Below are positions 30,362-42,991 of a stretch of 64,000 nucleotides of DNA, one piece after another. Within the stretch, counting starts at the first letter, position 1, and every line of letters begins with the position of its first letter. Source of the DNA: Brachionus manjavacas (taxonomy: Eukaryota; Rotifera; Eurotatoria; Ploima; Brachionidae); the NCBI GenBank assembly GCA_019054805.1, contig JAHQIY010000011.1, forward strand, positions 3,105,001 through 3,169,000. The letters are read 5' to 3'. The position numbers and the translations under genes are program-made. The notes beneath the pieces were generated by a model. The model saw nothing but the letters and a program-made list of their open reading frames with translations, did not search any database and was not told the origin of the DNA.

Positions 30362-31864
30362 TTAAATTCTTTCATGAGCAATGTGGGCCCTATCTGGTCC
30401 GAGCAAAGGTATCAAAGTTTCTAGTTTGATTTCATCAGTGATTTTGATCAACTGATTGATTCCGTTTCTGGCTTTGATGCGTTCTTCTTTGTACTTGAGC
30501 GATTTTTCGCGTCTCTTTTGCTCTTTGTAGAACTCGGTGAAGTTATTTACAATTATGGGAATGGGCAGAGCGATTACGAGGACGCCCCAGATGCAACAAA
30601 TGGCGCCAACCAGCTTGCCGGGGGTGGTCGACGGCACCATGTCTCCGTAGCCAACAGTTGTCATGGTGATCAAGGCCCACCAGAACGTGGATGGTATCGA
30701 CGTAAACTTGGTGTCCGCTTCTTCCTTTTCGGCAAAATAGGCCAGACTGGAGAACAGCAGGACCGCAATGGACAAAAACATCATGAGCAGGCCGAGCTCT
30801 TTTTTGGATCGTTTGAGCGTGTAGCCGAGCGACTTGAGTCCTGTGGAGTGTCGCGCCAATTTGAAAATGCGCAAAATTCTCAGCACTCTGAACAAAGTGA
30901 GCGTGCGTCTGGCATTGTTGAAATTGTCGTACTTCTGGTTGTCGAGCAGCAGGGTCACAAAATAGGGAAGAATCGAGATCAAATCGATGAGGTTGAGGGG
31001 GCTTTTGACAAAGTTGATTTTGTTCGGCGACGAGAACAGCCTCAGCAGATACTCCAAGCTGAACCAGCCTATGCACACTATTTCGACTATTTCGAACAGA
31101 GGGTTTTCTGTGTAGAATGCCTGGCTCGAGTGGTGAGCGGTGAGCAAAGCGTGCTTTGGCGGACTAGTGGTGTTTGACCAGTTGGTTTTTATCTGAAACT
31201 CGGGCATTGTGTTGAGCGTGAGAGTGACCGATGAGATGATGATGAAAAATATGGACACAAAGGCTATTATGCGGGCAGTGGTTGAACTCTGCGGATTTTC
31301 CATCAGATCCCAGAGGCTCTTGCGAAATTTGGGAAAACACTGGCTGAACTTCTCCTCGCTCACTTTTTCGCCTTCCATTTCCTCTTCTTTGCGCATTTCC
31401 TCGAGCACTGTGTCCTTTCGCTGATGGTAGCGCAGGTGGCAGCACAATTCCAGAAAGCATTCGTCTACGCCCCAGTACACGAGCTCTTCGTGGAAGGACA
31501 AAATGCACATGTCCTCGACTAGGTGCAGTTTGCCGGTGCGGTAAAAGTTCAGAATGGAGGCGAATGAGGACGAGTGGCGGTCGAAGTAGAGCTCGTTGTG
31601 GGCCAGGCTGATGTCGTCGCACAAGCGGCTTATTTCGCCCACTGACTTGGCCCAGCGGATTTTGCCCAGGCGGCTGCTGGGCAGTTTTTCCAGTGTGCGC
31701 CACATGACCTCGTGGCGTGTGCCGCCCACGTTCAACAAAACTCGCTTTTGGCTTGTGAACTTTTTTAATAGATCAAAATCGCTTTCGTCCGGCTCCATAG
31801 CTTCATTTTCAAGATTATCATAATTTACAGATTTTATTGTCAAGTCGTCATTTGAGTTTTTCAT
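30362..31864 (-). CDS. Voltage-gated potassium channel, Shab/Kv2 type
   Basis: Intronless frame of 500 residues. T1 tetramerisation domain ~41-150 with Shab-type words ([57 protein letters not shown]). S1 ~197-218, S2 ~256-276, S3 ~289-307, S4 319-339 with regular Arg/Lys ([20 protein letters not shown]), S4-S5 linker [16 protein letters not shown]5 ~356-377, selectivity filter TVGYGD (403-408), S6 with [11 protein letters not shown] (433-442). It forms a tetrameric delayed-rectifier K+ channel in the plasma membrane that opens on depolarisation. The C-terminal tail after S6 is only ~60 residues, far shorter than in typical Kv2 proteins. GC-rich codon use contrasts with the flanks; long frames on other strands are shadows. 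Confidence 0.95.
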   Translation of the reverse strand: MKNSNDDLTIKSVNYDNLENEAMEPDESDFDLLKKFTSQKRVLLNVGGTRHEVMWRTLEKLPSSRLGKIRWAKSVGEISRLCDDISLAHNELYFDRHSSSFASILNFYRTGKLHLVEDMCILSFHEELVYWGVDECFLELCCHLRYHQRKDTVLEEMRKEEEMEGEKVSEEKFSQCFPKFRKSLWDLMENPQSSTTARIIAFVSIFFIIISSVTLTLNTMPEFQIKTNWSNTTSPPKHALLTAHHSSQAFYTENPLFEIVEIVCIGWFSLEYLLRLFSSPNKINFVKSPLNLIDLISILPYFVTLLLDNQKYDNFNNARRTLTLFRVLRILRIFKLARHSTGLKSLGYTLKRSKKELGLLMMFLSIAVLLFSSLAYFAEKEEADTKFTSIPSTFWWALITMTTVGYGDMVPSTTPGKLVGAICCIWGVLVIALPIPIIVNNFTEFYKEQKRREKSLKYKEERIKARNGINQLIKITDEIKLETLIPLLGPDRAHIAHERI

Positions 31865-31994
31865 TCAACAAAGCGCCTTTTGTCAATATTGGACTTTTTC
31901 TTTTTCTTCTTACAACTCTATCTAAAGTTACTTAGCGACATCTGACAAAAAATAATTTTTTTTTTAATTAGACTTTTATTTTTTTATTTTTGGA

Positions 31995-32095
31995 ATATTT
32001 TTGGGATCAACAATTTTTTCACCCTTTTACCCCCAAAAATATTTTTCTTATTTTAGAAAAAAATTCAATTTTATATTCAAGGACAAAAAGTTTTC
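31995..32095. repeat. Dispersed repeat module (CACCCTTTTACCCC), copy 1
   Basis: TTTTTGGGATCAACAA ... TTTCACCCTTTTACCCCCAA ... AAAGTTTTCTCTATT is repeated almost unchanged at 33040-33145. Shorter relatives at 33255-33330 and 34085-34140. Confidence 0.7.
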
Positions 32096-32340
32096 TCTAT
32101 TTTCTCACCTATCTCTATATACAATCTTGTATCTATTTATTCGAAATTTTCTATCTATATTTAAAATTGTAGCTATTTTTTCTGTAAATTTTTTCTATTT
32201 ATCTTTTTCTTTACCCGTAATGTTCTCTTTAATCTTATGTAATGGCTTATATTTTCAAAGCTATCTATTTTTTTTATTTATGTATCTAATTTTAGTATCT
32301 AATTTTTTTTTTTGTATCAAAAAATAATTCAATTTAATAT
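32080..32340. repeat. Low-complexity TATCTA-rich tract
   Basis: Many irregular TATCTA / TCTATTT words. The complementary words TAGATA cluster at 32585-32680, so the two tracts could pair. Non-coding. Confidence 0.5.
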
Positions 32341-32410
32341 CTAATTGACAAATATAAAAATCTTTGATAATCTTTGATCTTTAATCTTAGATTACTGATG
32401 ATGAAAAAAG

Positions 32411-32490
32411 AAAAGAGGAAGACCAACTAGGTCAAAAAACAAGCTGAAATCAATTCAAGATCAACCTCAAAACAAAAGAAACAAAAAAAT
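32411..32490 (+). pseudogene. AT-hook peptide relic (KKRGRPTRSKNK)
   Basis: A short frame encodes KKRGRPTRSKNKLKSIQDQP QNKRNKK. The RGRP core is an AT-hook as in the MULE tail at 22686-23027. No other transposase part nearby, so the assignment is tentative. Confidence 0.3.
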
Positions 32491-32939
32491 TTTTTTCTTT
32501 TTCTTAAATTTCTTCCTTTTTGTATTTTTTTTTAATTTTTCTAAATAAAATATCAAAAAAATTCAACTTCCTTTTTTTTTTATAATAGATACAATAAAAA
32601 AAATTTGATATTCATTATATTTAGATAGCTTATTATTTAGATACAATGAAAAAAGAATTAGATACAATGAAAAAATAACAGTCTTATGTAATATCTGTAA
32701 TGTCTCTAGAAATTCTTTTTTCTTAATCAATTGTACCTATATATGAAGTTACTCATCTCTTTTTATACTATTGTACAATTATTTAATTTATTTTTTATTA
32801 ATTTCTGATTAATGACAACTTTTTTTTTTTTGAATTACTTTAAATCTACTTAACTCATGAATCTGTATAATCTCTAGTATTCATCTTGTATCTCAGTTTC
32901 GTCTCTGTAACTTTCATTGTAGTTCCTTAATTCTTCTCT

Positions 32940-33035
32940 CGATTTTTGTGCAATTAGCTACCATAGATGGCTTCCGAGTAAGCTATCTCCGCAAGCTCGC
33001 TTGCTGTAGCTCTTTATTATTATTATTATTGTTAT
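32940..33035 (+). mobile_element. CR1-like 3' end with (TTA)n tail
   Basis: TAGCTACCATAGATGGCTTC ... CGCAAGCTCGCTTGCTGTAG then TTATTATTATTATT. The same end, more diverged, is at 34335-34435. Confidence 0.55.
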
Positions 33036-33039
33036 TTTT

Positions 33040-33330
33040 AAAATTTTTGGGATCAACAAATTTTTCACCCTTTTACCCCCAAAAATATTTTTCTTATTTT
33101 AGAAAAAAATTTAATTTTATATTTAAGGACAAAAAGTTTTCTCTATTATATTACATTTTTTTATTCCAAAAAAATAAAAAATTTCGAAAAAATATTTAAA
33201 TAAAAAAATTTTATTACAAACTTTCAAATTTTTAAACAAAAAAATATTTTATTTTAGCGCATATCAATGCCTCAATCGATATTTTCGCCTTTTCACCCCT
33301 AAAAATATTTATTTTATTTTAGAAATGATT
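33040..33330. repeat. Dispersed repeat modules, copy 2 and first copy of the AGCGCATATCAATGCC unit
   Basis: 33040-33145 repeats 31995-32095. 33148-33330 (AAAAAATTTCGAAAA ... TTTTAGCGCATATCAATGCC TCAAT ... CACCCCTAAAAATA) is repeated at 33965-34140. Confidence 0.65.
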
Positions 33331-33399
33331 TAATTACAAAGTGTTTTTTTTTTTTAGTTTCAAAAAAAAATAATTTTTAGTTGCAAGCATGAAAAACTA

Positions 33400-33500
33400 T
33401 AGTTCACCTATTACTGGAACAATTCTTGTTCTCAGGTTTTATGAATTATCTGTTCACCTAATCTAAAAATTGTTCACCTATTTTGAAATTTTTTCATCTA
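33400..33500. repeat. TTCACCTA/TTCATCTA word cluster
   Basis: TTCACCTATT or close relatives occur about five times at irregular spacing in 100 bp. Non-coding; no array with fixed spacers, so not CRISPR-like. Confidence 0.4.
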
Positions 33501-33574
33501 TTGAGAAAAAAGCTAAATAGGAGTAGGCAAAATTTGCGAAATACATGAATCAATGTTCCCCAAAGTAATGCCAT

Positions 33575-33925
33575 ATTAACCAGATCACAGCAAATGCTAT
33601 TTCTGAAACTTATTTAAATTTAAAAAAACAAAAAAATTATTAACTTCAATTGTTTATTTTTATATAATTATTTATCTTTTTTTTCTTTTTATTTATTTTT
33701 TATTTTATTATATTTGACTTTATTTTTACTTTTTTTTCATATGTTTTTATTCTGAAAGAGCATTAGCTCGGTACAGATAAACAAATAAATAAATAAATTA
33801 TTTAAAAGTTAAAAAAAGAATTTTCAAATTTTTTTTTGAAACTAAAAAAATATTTGAAACATCGCACTTTTTCAATATTATTTAAAAATTGGATACATTC
33901 TGTAATTCAAACACAAAAAATTAAA
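33575..33925. repeat. Dispersed AT-rich repeat, copy B, with an inserted LINE tail
   Basis: Matches 4490-4930 in order (CAGATCACAGCAAATGCTAT, TTATTAACTTCAATTGTTTA, ATTTGAAACATCGCACTTTT, CACAAAAAATTAAACCA). A LINE 3' tail (33735-33800) interrupts it. Confidence 0.6.
33735..33800 (+). mobile_element. LINE 3' tail (GGAGC-hairpin family), plus strand
   Basis: TTCTGAAAGAGCATTAGCTC GGTACAG then ATAAACAAATAAATAAATAA. Only the tail is present. Confidence 0.7.
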
Positions 33926-33939
33926 CCAAATAAAATTTA

Positions 33940-34140
33940 ATTATATATTTAATGACAAAAATTTTTTTATATTATATTACACTTTTTTACCCTAAAAAAA
34001 TAAAAAATTTCGAAAATATATTTAAACAAAGAGATTTTATTTAAAACTTTGAAATTTTTTTCCAAATCAAATATTTTATTTTAGCGCATATCAATGCCTC
34101 AATCAATTTTTCACCCTTTAACCCCTAAAAATATTCTACT
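33940..34140. repeat. Second copy of the AGCGCATATCAATGCC repeat
   Basis: Parallels 33100-33330, ~830 bp away, in the same orientation. AT-rich, non-coding. Confidence 0.65.
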
Positions 34141-34334
34141 AACTGTCTATCATCTGAAATAATTTTATTTTTTTTCAACAAAGAAAATTAAATAAGAAAA
34201 ATGGAATTTTTAGAAATTGAAATTTCGTATATTGAACCGTTCAAACCAGATGGCTCTTGTAAATTTTGAACTAAAGATTATAATAAAGGAAATTTGATGA
34301 AAAAATAAAATATTTTACTAAAATAATAAAATAA

Positions 34335-34435
34335 TAAATCAGTTACCATAGATGCAATCCTACTAATTCTCATCTTCGCAAGTCTAGCTTGCTAGCTTGT
34401 TGTAACTTATATTATCATTGTTATTATTATCTAAA
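34335..34435 (+). mobile_element. CR1-like 3' end with ATT-rich tail
   Basis: GTTACCATAGATGCAATCCT ... GCTTGTTGTAACTTATATTA then a degenerate (TTA)n tail; relative of the 32940 end. Confidence 0.5.
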
Positions 34436-34439
34436 ATTT

Positions 34440-37400
34440 CTTGAAGCTTTTACCAAAGAACAAAATTAAAAAATATTTTTAATATATTAAAATACATGCT
34501 ATTTGAGCTGGGAATCTTCACTCTGTTCTGCAGCATCCTCCAAAAAAAATAAAACTTCAAAAAAACATGGTCAAATATCATAAATTTTTTCCAAAAAATA
34601 AAACAAAATTTCGATTTTTATTTGACTAATATTTTTCTTTGAAAAAAACTTTACTGTTTAATTAACCGAATCAAAAAAACTTGACAAATATGAAAAATTT
34701 AATAATTAAATTTAATTTTTTCTTGCTGATTGTTTGAATATATCAGCTAAATAAATTTGTTCATCAGATTAAAAGATGTAAAAGAAATATGGAATAAAAA
34801 AATCTTTAGTTAATAAATATAATAAAAATAAATTAAATAAAAATAAGTGATTGAAATAACTAATAACCTGAAAAGGAACTTTTGGAAATTTTTTAAATGT
34901 ATTTAAATTAAATCAACCACGGATTCATCGATATCAACAATTTAATCAGATTTATTTGATAAGCTAAATAAAATGCAGAATTGAGGCAAAGATATTTATT
35001 AATATTATTAATAAAAATTATTAAATAAGCAATAGATGTTTAAAAAAAATACAAAAAGTAGTAAAAGGAAATGTTGAAAACATATTTTTTTCACATAAAT
35101 TCAATTAAAATAATTTTTCTTTTTTTTGAATTTTTTAGCTATTTTTTGATTTGAAAATTAAATTAATTATTATAAAAAAATCGTCATATTTAGTTTCTTT
35201 TAGTTTAAAAAAAAAGAAAATCTTTTAAAGAAATGATGCAATTTTAAATTTTTTATTTATTTTAAAAAAAGCATTAAAACATTATAAAATATATTTTATA
35301 AAATAGTTTAGAGTTTTTTTAAATTTAAGGACGACGAAGATAAAAGTTTAGGAAAAAACTCGGAATCAAAAAAGAAAGTTAAATTTTGAATTAAAAAGAC
35401 GAAAACCAGTCGTTGTCAAAAAATAAAAAAAATTAAATTCTTTTTTAAATATGAAAAATATTTTGTAAGATTAAATTGAAGAAAAATTACATTTTTAATT
35501 TTTTTCATTTTTTTATTTACCATTATTTACCTAATTTTTTTAAGATCATTTCTTGTTAAGTTAACAAATTTATTGCTCAACGCCAACATATTTGCAGACA
35601 AAACAATCCATTATTGTCACAAAGATAAAAAAAAGAGAAATTGATCTTTTGGAGTAAAACTTGACTCAAAATTAACTTTTACTTACTAGTAAGGTTTAAC
35701 TAAAGATTAAAATAAATTAAAAAAAATTTGCATTTAAAAGGCATATTGGTAACCAAGAATCTCTTTTCTGTTGTCACTCATCAAAATAGTTCCTAATAAC
35801 AACAATAATAGAAGCTCCTCAAAAACTCAACAGTTTGATCCATTCTTAAACTGAAATTTAAAACTCAATTTAATTCGGTGTTCATAAAATAAATTTTTTT
35901 AAAAATTAAATAATTTTTTTTTGTGGTGTGATCTAAAAATAAGATTTAAATATGAAGTCAATAAAAACCCTCGCATATTACGCAAATAATTTAAAAGTTA
36001 AAAATTTATTAATAATAAATTAAAATATGTTCTTAAAAATTCAAATTTAGAGGTAAACTATAAAGACTCCATAAACAGAATAATATCGCGAAAATTTTTT
36101 GGATTTTTATTTTTTTGTTTAAAATTTTTCATTTTGCTAGTTATTAAAATAAATTTAAAAATTATTTTAAAATAAAAAAAAAATAGACGATAATTTAGAA
36201 AATAAACACTTAAAATTTCAATCAGTCATAAATCAATTGACAATTTTTTTTAAGTTTAAATTTAGATTTACATTCCTCTCCAAAGGTATGTAATTGACAT
36301 AAGGAATATTTAGATGAAAAATAAAAATTAAAAAAATAAAAATTATTAAATAACGTAATGAACCATCATTTTTAAAATCATAAACGAGTAATCTTACAAT
36401 CGAAATTAAATATAAAATTTAATTCTTATTTATTTTTTAACTTAATTCTCGATTAAAAACGTTTGAAAGTTACCCATTTTATAGAATTCTATTTTGAGAA
36501 AAATACATTTAAAAACTAAAAATTAAAATATATTCGGAAGTAGTATCATTTAGTTTCAAAATTCACAAAGTTAAAATAATATAACCCTTTGCCTAGAAAT
36601 CAATGCTTTGATTTTATTCATTTTATTTTCTCATAAAAATTAAATTTTCTTTTATTATATGATCTGTAAAAAAAAAACTTTTTTCAAATTAAAATTTAAA
36701 ACTTCGTAATTAATTACTAATTTAAGTGTAATTCCATCTTTTGGTTAAAATTTTTTTCAATTGATTGACACTACTCCCTTCTGACTAGTCAAAAAGGAAT
36801 TCAAAGAATAAAAATCTAATTTGGATTTTTAAATTAGCAGTTAGACAAAGGAGTTGAGTACTCGTTGAACCAAATCAGTCTCGATATCTAATCCAAAGTA
36901 CGTTTGTTCTAACTTTATTAAAAATATTTTTAAATTTTTTTATTATTTTTTAAAATTTAGTTATTTATTTTGAAAATTTAAACATTGATTAAAAATCCGA
37001 AATCCAAATTGAATAAAATTTCGATTTAATTATTCATTAGCATTTTAGATAAAATAATGAGTATTTTTTTTCCAATTTTACAGATCTATTCAAAATCTTA
37101 ATACAAGAATTAAAAATAAAAGATAATAATTTCAAAAGACCTATTTCAAAATGGTCAAAAAATGGGTTTTTGGCACTTTTCGAAGGCGCTAGATTACTTG
37201 TCTTTTTACTTTTTGGACTCATGTAAAAAGTATTATATAGAACTTGAGTTTTATACATTGAAAGAAAAAAGAGTCGATATTTAAAATCTAATTTTTATTT
37301 TTTTACTCAATAACTTATGCTAAAATTTTTTTCTAAAAAATTAGAATTTCTCGAAAAAGTATGTTTAAGTGGTTTGGACTTTAGGCAATTTTTACAAACG

Positions 37401-40400
37401 AAATGTCCTAAATTTCTAATTTAAATAATAAAAATATAATCAAATAAAAATTAATAATTAACTTTTAATCAAAAAACTTAATCTTGACATTCTATGAAAA
37501 ATTCAATCAAAGTAAAAAATAATTTTAATAAGTTTAAAAATCATTTTTTTATAAAAAATTAAAATTTTTTGATTTTTTGAAAATAATTTTCTCAACGCCG
37601 TCAAACACTAAAGATTTGTGAAATTAACTTTATTACAAACAATGGACGAAAAAAGTACCAAGAGAGAAGTTTATTACTTTAACTTATTATCAAGTAGTAT
37701 CAATGTTAATTACCATTACCTGTGTGTCTTTTATGCTAAGGTTCTGACTGATTTGTGGTGTAGTTTTTAGAAATATTTTTCTTAGAAATTTTGGTTATTA
37801 TCAACGATATTCTTTGAATTAAATAACACAATAAAAAAAAATTTGTTGTTTCCTTCCACTTTTTTTTATTTCTTTTTAAAAGAAAAAAAAATATTATTCA
37901 TAGAAAAAAAATTAACTTCCAAAGTGTAAAATAAAGATTTTTGCAGGGCAAAAATGAATATAAAAAAGAAATTTAAAATTAAACAATCAAATGAAATTAT
38001 AAATTAAATTTTTTTGACTTTATCACTAATTCATTTTTCTGAATCAATTTATTATGTTTTCTTTCTAAGTTTATTTTAGTCTTTGTTGTTTACACAAACA
38101 GTTTTATTTATTCTAGAAACACCTTTTAAATTTAAAAAAAGAAACTTTCTTATCATAATTAACTTAAAACTTAATTTAATCGAGTTAATTTAAAATTATT
38201 AAAATTAATTCTAAATTTTGAATAAAGACAAACATTGGACATTATCATGGATAAACAATGGGATTAAGCTTTTAAATAACCATACTATTAAAATTAAAAT
38301 TGATTTTTAAAATATTTTTTAATTAAAATCTTTTTTTAAAACCATCAAGAATACAAAAAGTACAAAAAGGAAAATTTTTTTTAAAAGCTTAATCTCATTT
38401 AATGATAATGTCCAATGTTTGTCTTTATTCAAAAAAATTCATATAAAAGTAAAGTTGGAGGATGAAAAATTAAAAAATGATTTATTAAAAAATTTCAATG
38501 GTATAAAAATAAAAACTATATAAACGATTTTTTCAGACGAAGACATTTTCATGTTAGCTCTGAACTCTTTCAACATTTTAGCTTAAATAAAGAGTAAAAT
38601 TAATTAAAATATTTTTAGAGATGAAAAATTAGAAATTGATAATTAGCAGTTAAAGCAACTTCCTCTTAAAAATTTGTTAAAACTATCTGAATGCGCAAAA
38701 AGCTAATGACAACTTAAATAAATTTTAAATTTAATTAAAAAATTTTTAAATCATGTTATGTAATTTAAATAAAAAAAGAAACTTGTTTTAGTTAACTCGA
38801 TCAAATTAATCGGTACTTAATTTTATAAGCCCAAAAAAATTCTAGATATTTAAAAAAAAAATACAAATTTAAAATTTCGAAATAATTTTATCATTTTCTA
38901 TAATAATCACTAAAAAGTCATAGTAAGAAAAATATTTATAAATCATAATGTTCAATCTTAAATTAATTATTACTAAATTTATTTATTCGCTTAATTAATT
39001 ACTTTAATTTAAATAAAATTTACTTCAAGTACTGAGTTTATTATTAGCGTTTTTGGAAAATAAATAAAGTACCTTACTTGGTGAAGATTTCCAAAGAAAA
39101 ACAGAAAACGATTTTTTGCCCTTTTTAAAGAAATATTCAGCTATTCAACTCGCAGCATATTTAAATTAGCTCGCATTTATGTAAATAATTTTGTTTTTGC
39201 CAATTAATTATAGACAAATTTTAGCATTTTATTGACTTATTAATTTTAAAATGTTTGTAATTTGGCTTAAAACAGACAAATCAATTAATAAATAATGTAT
39301 TTTTTCTTTTCACTTAAAATCTAGATTAGACTTTATAATGATAAAACTAATTTGAAGCAAGAAAACATCTTCTCAGAATAAACCGATCTTTAGCTAAAAT
39401 AATCCCAGGGAATTTAATTTTTTTTAATTAAAGTCTTTAACTTTATTTTATTTTCAACTCTTTTCTTGTTCCATCCTTCAGGTCTATGTAAAAAAAATTA
39501 CAAACTAAACAAATAGAATATTAATTTTTTTAAATTTTCCATCTTAAGAAATAAGAGTGTCTGAGCCTGGTGCTTTAATTAATTCTAAAAAATAAAAACA
39601 TGGTAGGAATAAATTTAAATTTATTTAAAGAATAAAGTAATTATTTAATAGAGACGAGAAAAAAGTAAAAGGAAAAACATTTTCCGTTTTCTATTGTTAT
39701 GAAAGGGACCTAATTTTTTTATCAAAGCGAAATTATTAAAAACAGAGGTAAAAATTCTCTAGAATGAATTTTTATTTTTAAATCTCTTTTTTATAGATTT
39801 AAATAATTAATTGAAATCCTTAGTTGGATTCTTTTATTTAATTTAAAATAATTCATTTTTTAAAAGTTTAAGACAATTTCTACGCAACGCATTTTATTGA
39901 GGTGAAAAAAATAAAAAAAATAAAATCCTTTTAAATTAAATACAAAAAAATTAAAAATTAAAAACTTTATCTCTCTGGAAAATGTGATCAAATTCTGATG
40001 AGAAAATTCTTTTTTCATTTAATGATTATAATATTGAGTATCAGATGTAAATAAAAATCTCCTTAAAATTTTTTTAATAATTTTGAGACTTTTTACTGAC
40101 GATTCCTAATTCATCTATTTAAAAAATAAATAAAAAAATAAGGTCCTTTATAAAATTAAAATTTAAGTTTAAAAACTTACTTAAAATTAGCTTTAATTTT
40201 TTTCAAATTACAAAATTTAAAAGAGAGTCTTTTTTCATCTTAAACAAACCATTTTCAAGCCAAATCAAGTTTAATTCATAATTTTGCATTATAAAAAGGT
40301 GCGGATACAAAAAAAATACTGCTGAGTTAAATTATATAACTCTTTTTTTAATTCAAAAAACACTCTTTATATTTTTCTTACAAATTTCTCTTTTTAAAAC

Positions 40401-40800
40401 AAAGAAGGCATTAAGTCGTTCAAGAGAATCGTAGAACTAATTTTTCTAATAAAATTAATTAAACAAATTATATACTTAAAATATTTTTTCATTAATTGAA
40501 TTTTGTTACAACTCAAAATCATTTTTTAACATAAAAAACTTTCAAGAAAAAGAAGGAAAAAATAAAAATTAGAAAGAATAAGTGTTTGCATCAGAATCAA
40601 TTTTGGGATGCAAAATTTATAAATAAATTTACAAATTTTTTTGATTGATTCTGTCGACAATTTTGCTTTAATTATTTTTGTATTATTTTATTGGGAAAAA
40701 TCGAAAAAAATTCTCTAATAATGAATAAATCAAATTTACAATACAAAAATTTGTTTTCTATTAAAAGCTCATTTATCATTTAATTTATTCTAACCATAGT
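34440..40800. other. Long gene-free AT-rich region
   Basis: About 6.4 kb with no frame I can support on either strand; all open frames are short and of AT-rich chance composition. The only clear structure is the inverted repeat at 38215-38434. Confidence 0.55.
38215..38434. repeat. Hairpin/MITE-like inverted repeat
   Basis: TTTTGAATAAAGACAAACAT, continuing TGGACATTATCAT, is mirrored by ATGATAATGTCCAATGTTTG then TCTTTATTCAAAA. Arms of ~50 bp are nearly perfect (a few differences near the GATTAAGCTTTT segment) around a ~115-bp AT-rich loop. No ORF; a target duplication is not evident. Confidence 0.7.
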
Positions 40801-40802
40801 TT

Positions 40803-41000
40803 ATATTAACTTAGTTAACTGTCGACCATTGGGTCCATAGTGACCATTGTGATCACCAATGACCTGGACCAGCCATAGACTTTTATTTTTCCCAGATACT
40901 AACTAATATTCGTCGGGGAGCCGCTGCATGCACTTTAAACATTACTGCCTCCGAGAGGCACTTTTATTTGTCTTCTGAGACCTCTATCCTCGTCGTCAAA
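40803..41000. other. GC-richer islet of unknown nature
   Basis: GTCGACCATTGGGTCCATAG ... GTCGGGGAGCCGCTGCATGC ... CTGCCTCCGAGAGGCAC stands out in the AT-rich surroundings. The words ACCATTGGG-CC recur near the 3' end of the GC-rich CR1 fragment at 58195, so it may be a CR1-related 3' end. No ORF or tRNA-like boxes. Confidence 0.35.
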
Positions 41001-42469
41001 TTCAATGTAATATAATCAACTTTCAAGTAATATTGACAAAGAAGTGGCTAAATCACCGTCATTACAAAATTTTAATTTCATTTGAATATTATAAATTTAC
41101 AATTTAAAAGTAAAAAATTTAAGATTAAAATAATTTTTTTTAAAGCAAATAAATAGATTTTTTGGGCAAAATACAAATGAATTAGCTAAATGGTTTTATT
41201 TTAAAATTCCACTATGAAAAATACTGAAAAGGATGAAGAAAATAAAATTACGACTAAATAGTCTAATTAGCAAATTTTTTAATTTTTTCTTCATCAATTA
41301 GTAGATCACCGCCAATACCCCTATAAATGATTCATATTTTTCTAGAATTTCTATAAGTTTGTCTATGTTTATTTTAAAAAAAATCTTCATTTTGGCTTCA
41401 TATACTGCCTCTCTAGAAAATTGTTCATAATTAATAAAAAAAAAAGTAAACTTCGCATTTATTTGAAGACATATCAAGCTTTATGATCTTTTTTCAAAAA
41501 AAGATGTGAAAAGGGACAATTGGCAACATGATACTAAAATTTTCTGACACTTTCTGTTATTGAAGTCATGATTTTCAGTAGCATTTTAAAAAATAAATAT
41601 CCCTTTTTTGGAAAAATTAAACTAAGAATAAAAATATTCTGGAAAATTTGGGTTTTTTTATTTTAAATAAAATCATTTATGTGACAGAAAAAACAAGCAT
41701 CAATTATTTTTATCAAAAGACTTTTTGGGTGATGAAAAGAAAGCACAAACAAAAGAAAAAAAATTTTAAATGAACAAATTGTAAATTAAAATTAAACATG
41801 CATAACAAATATAATTATTGAATTTTTTATTTATTTGATTGATTCAAAAAAAAAGAATTAAAATTCTATTCCACAATTCGATTGATTTCTAAAACGAGAC
41901 CAAATTCTTTCATGATAAACGCATTCTCCTCAGATGGTTTACGTAAAGGTACAAATTGTATTAGATTAACAATACTTATTTATAACAATTATTTCCTGCA
42001 GCATTCGAACTACGGCTACCTACTAATCAAACTAATTAAGTTCGAACCGTGTCTTTAAAGCAAGATTCAAAATGCAAAGCCGTGTTTTCAAGAAAATAGT
42101 CAAAATTAGGCTTTGATTGATCATAATTACTTTTAATTACTATTAATTATAAATTTAAGCTTTTAATTTTATTATGCTTAAAAATTAAGCATATTAAATT
42201 ACATGTTTCAGACTTACTCCATCAAGCCTCACTTTTTGTCACATAAATTTAAATACGGACATTTTTAAAAATAATTTTGGGAAGATCAAGAGATCGCCCG
42301 AACGGCAATAGCTTAAACCCTCTTGCTTGCATCAGAAAATTACCGTAAAACCTTGCAAACTACCCTGGGGTTAAAATGCATACTTAATTACATAACTTAC
42401 TCCAGCGGTCAAATGATTAATTGGGCTGATATATAAGCTGATAGAATTTAATCTTTTTCTGTATTTTTT

Positions 42470-42556
42470 TTATTTTATTTAATTTTTTTTTTTATTTTTT
42501 GGTTTTATTCTGAAGGAGCTTAAGCTCGGTACAGTTAACAAATAAATAAATAATAT
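42470..42556 (+). mobile_element. LINE 3' tail (GGAGC-hairpin family), plus strand
   Basis: TTCTGAAGGAGCTTAAGCTC GGTACAG then TTAACAAATAAATAAATAA. GAGCTTAAGCTC here is a perfect palindrome. Confidence 0.75.
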
Positions 42557-42643
42557 CCAATCTTATATAATTTACTAGACTAGATCATTTGCTCATTCAT
42601 TCAAGAATATGCAGCGGAAATGTAAATGGACGTTAGAGTGATA

Positions 42644-42991
42644 CAGTACCGATTTGACAAGTGGATTTCTGGTAGTTTTACGTAAAATTACGTAAATATT
42701 ATTTTTTAACAAAATGTAAATTCAGCACCAAAATTTTACCAAAAGTTATTTTTTTTACTAATTTTGCGTAAATTTATGTAAAAAAGGTAAAATATGGTAA
42801 AAAAAAAGTAACTTTTGGTAAAATTTGATTTAATAAATAGAAACTAATTTTTTCAAAATTTATTAGAAAATAATATAAAAAAATAGGGTTTTTTTTGGCA
42901 TTTTCATTTTTACCAAATTTTACGTAAATTTACGTAAATATACGTAAAATTACGTAAAAATACCACAAATCCACTTGTCAAATCGGTACTA
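42644..42991. mobile_element. Tc1-like MITE, 348 bp, TTTACGTAAA-rich
   Basis: Left end CAGTACCGATTTGACAAGTG GATTT; right end is its reverse complement except the last base. Flanked by TA (42642-42643, 42992-42993). Subterminal TTTACGTAAAATTACGTAAA clusters occur on both sides. Non-coding. Confidence 0.85.

Noticed and set aside
30518-31823. Long frames (up to 219 codons) overlapping the potassium channel
   Set aside because: Shadows of the channel gene; low-complexity Gln/Arg/His-rich products without motifs.
31990-32327. Phe/Leu/Tyr-rich frames that look like membrane proteins
   Set aside because: Translation of a T-rich low-complexity repeat; the same sequence recurs at 33040 as a non-coding module.
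33400-33500. Repeated TTCACCTA words as a CRISPR-like array
   Set aside because: Repeats are short, imperfect and irregularly spaced; the window is eukaryotic.
37037-37258. Minus-strand 73-codon frame MYKTQVLYNTFYMSPKSKKT
   Set aside because: No recognisable domain, AT-rich chance composition, and no neighbouring coding evidence.
41990-42060. GTTCGAACCG as a tRNA B-box
   Set aside because: It pairs with TTCGAACTACGG just upstream as a simple hairpin, and no A-box or acceptor stem could be laid out.
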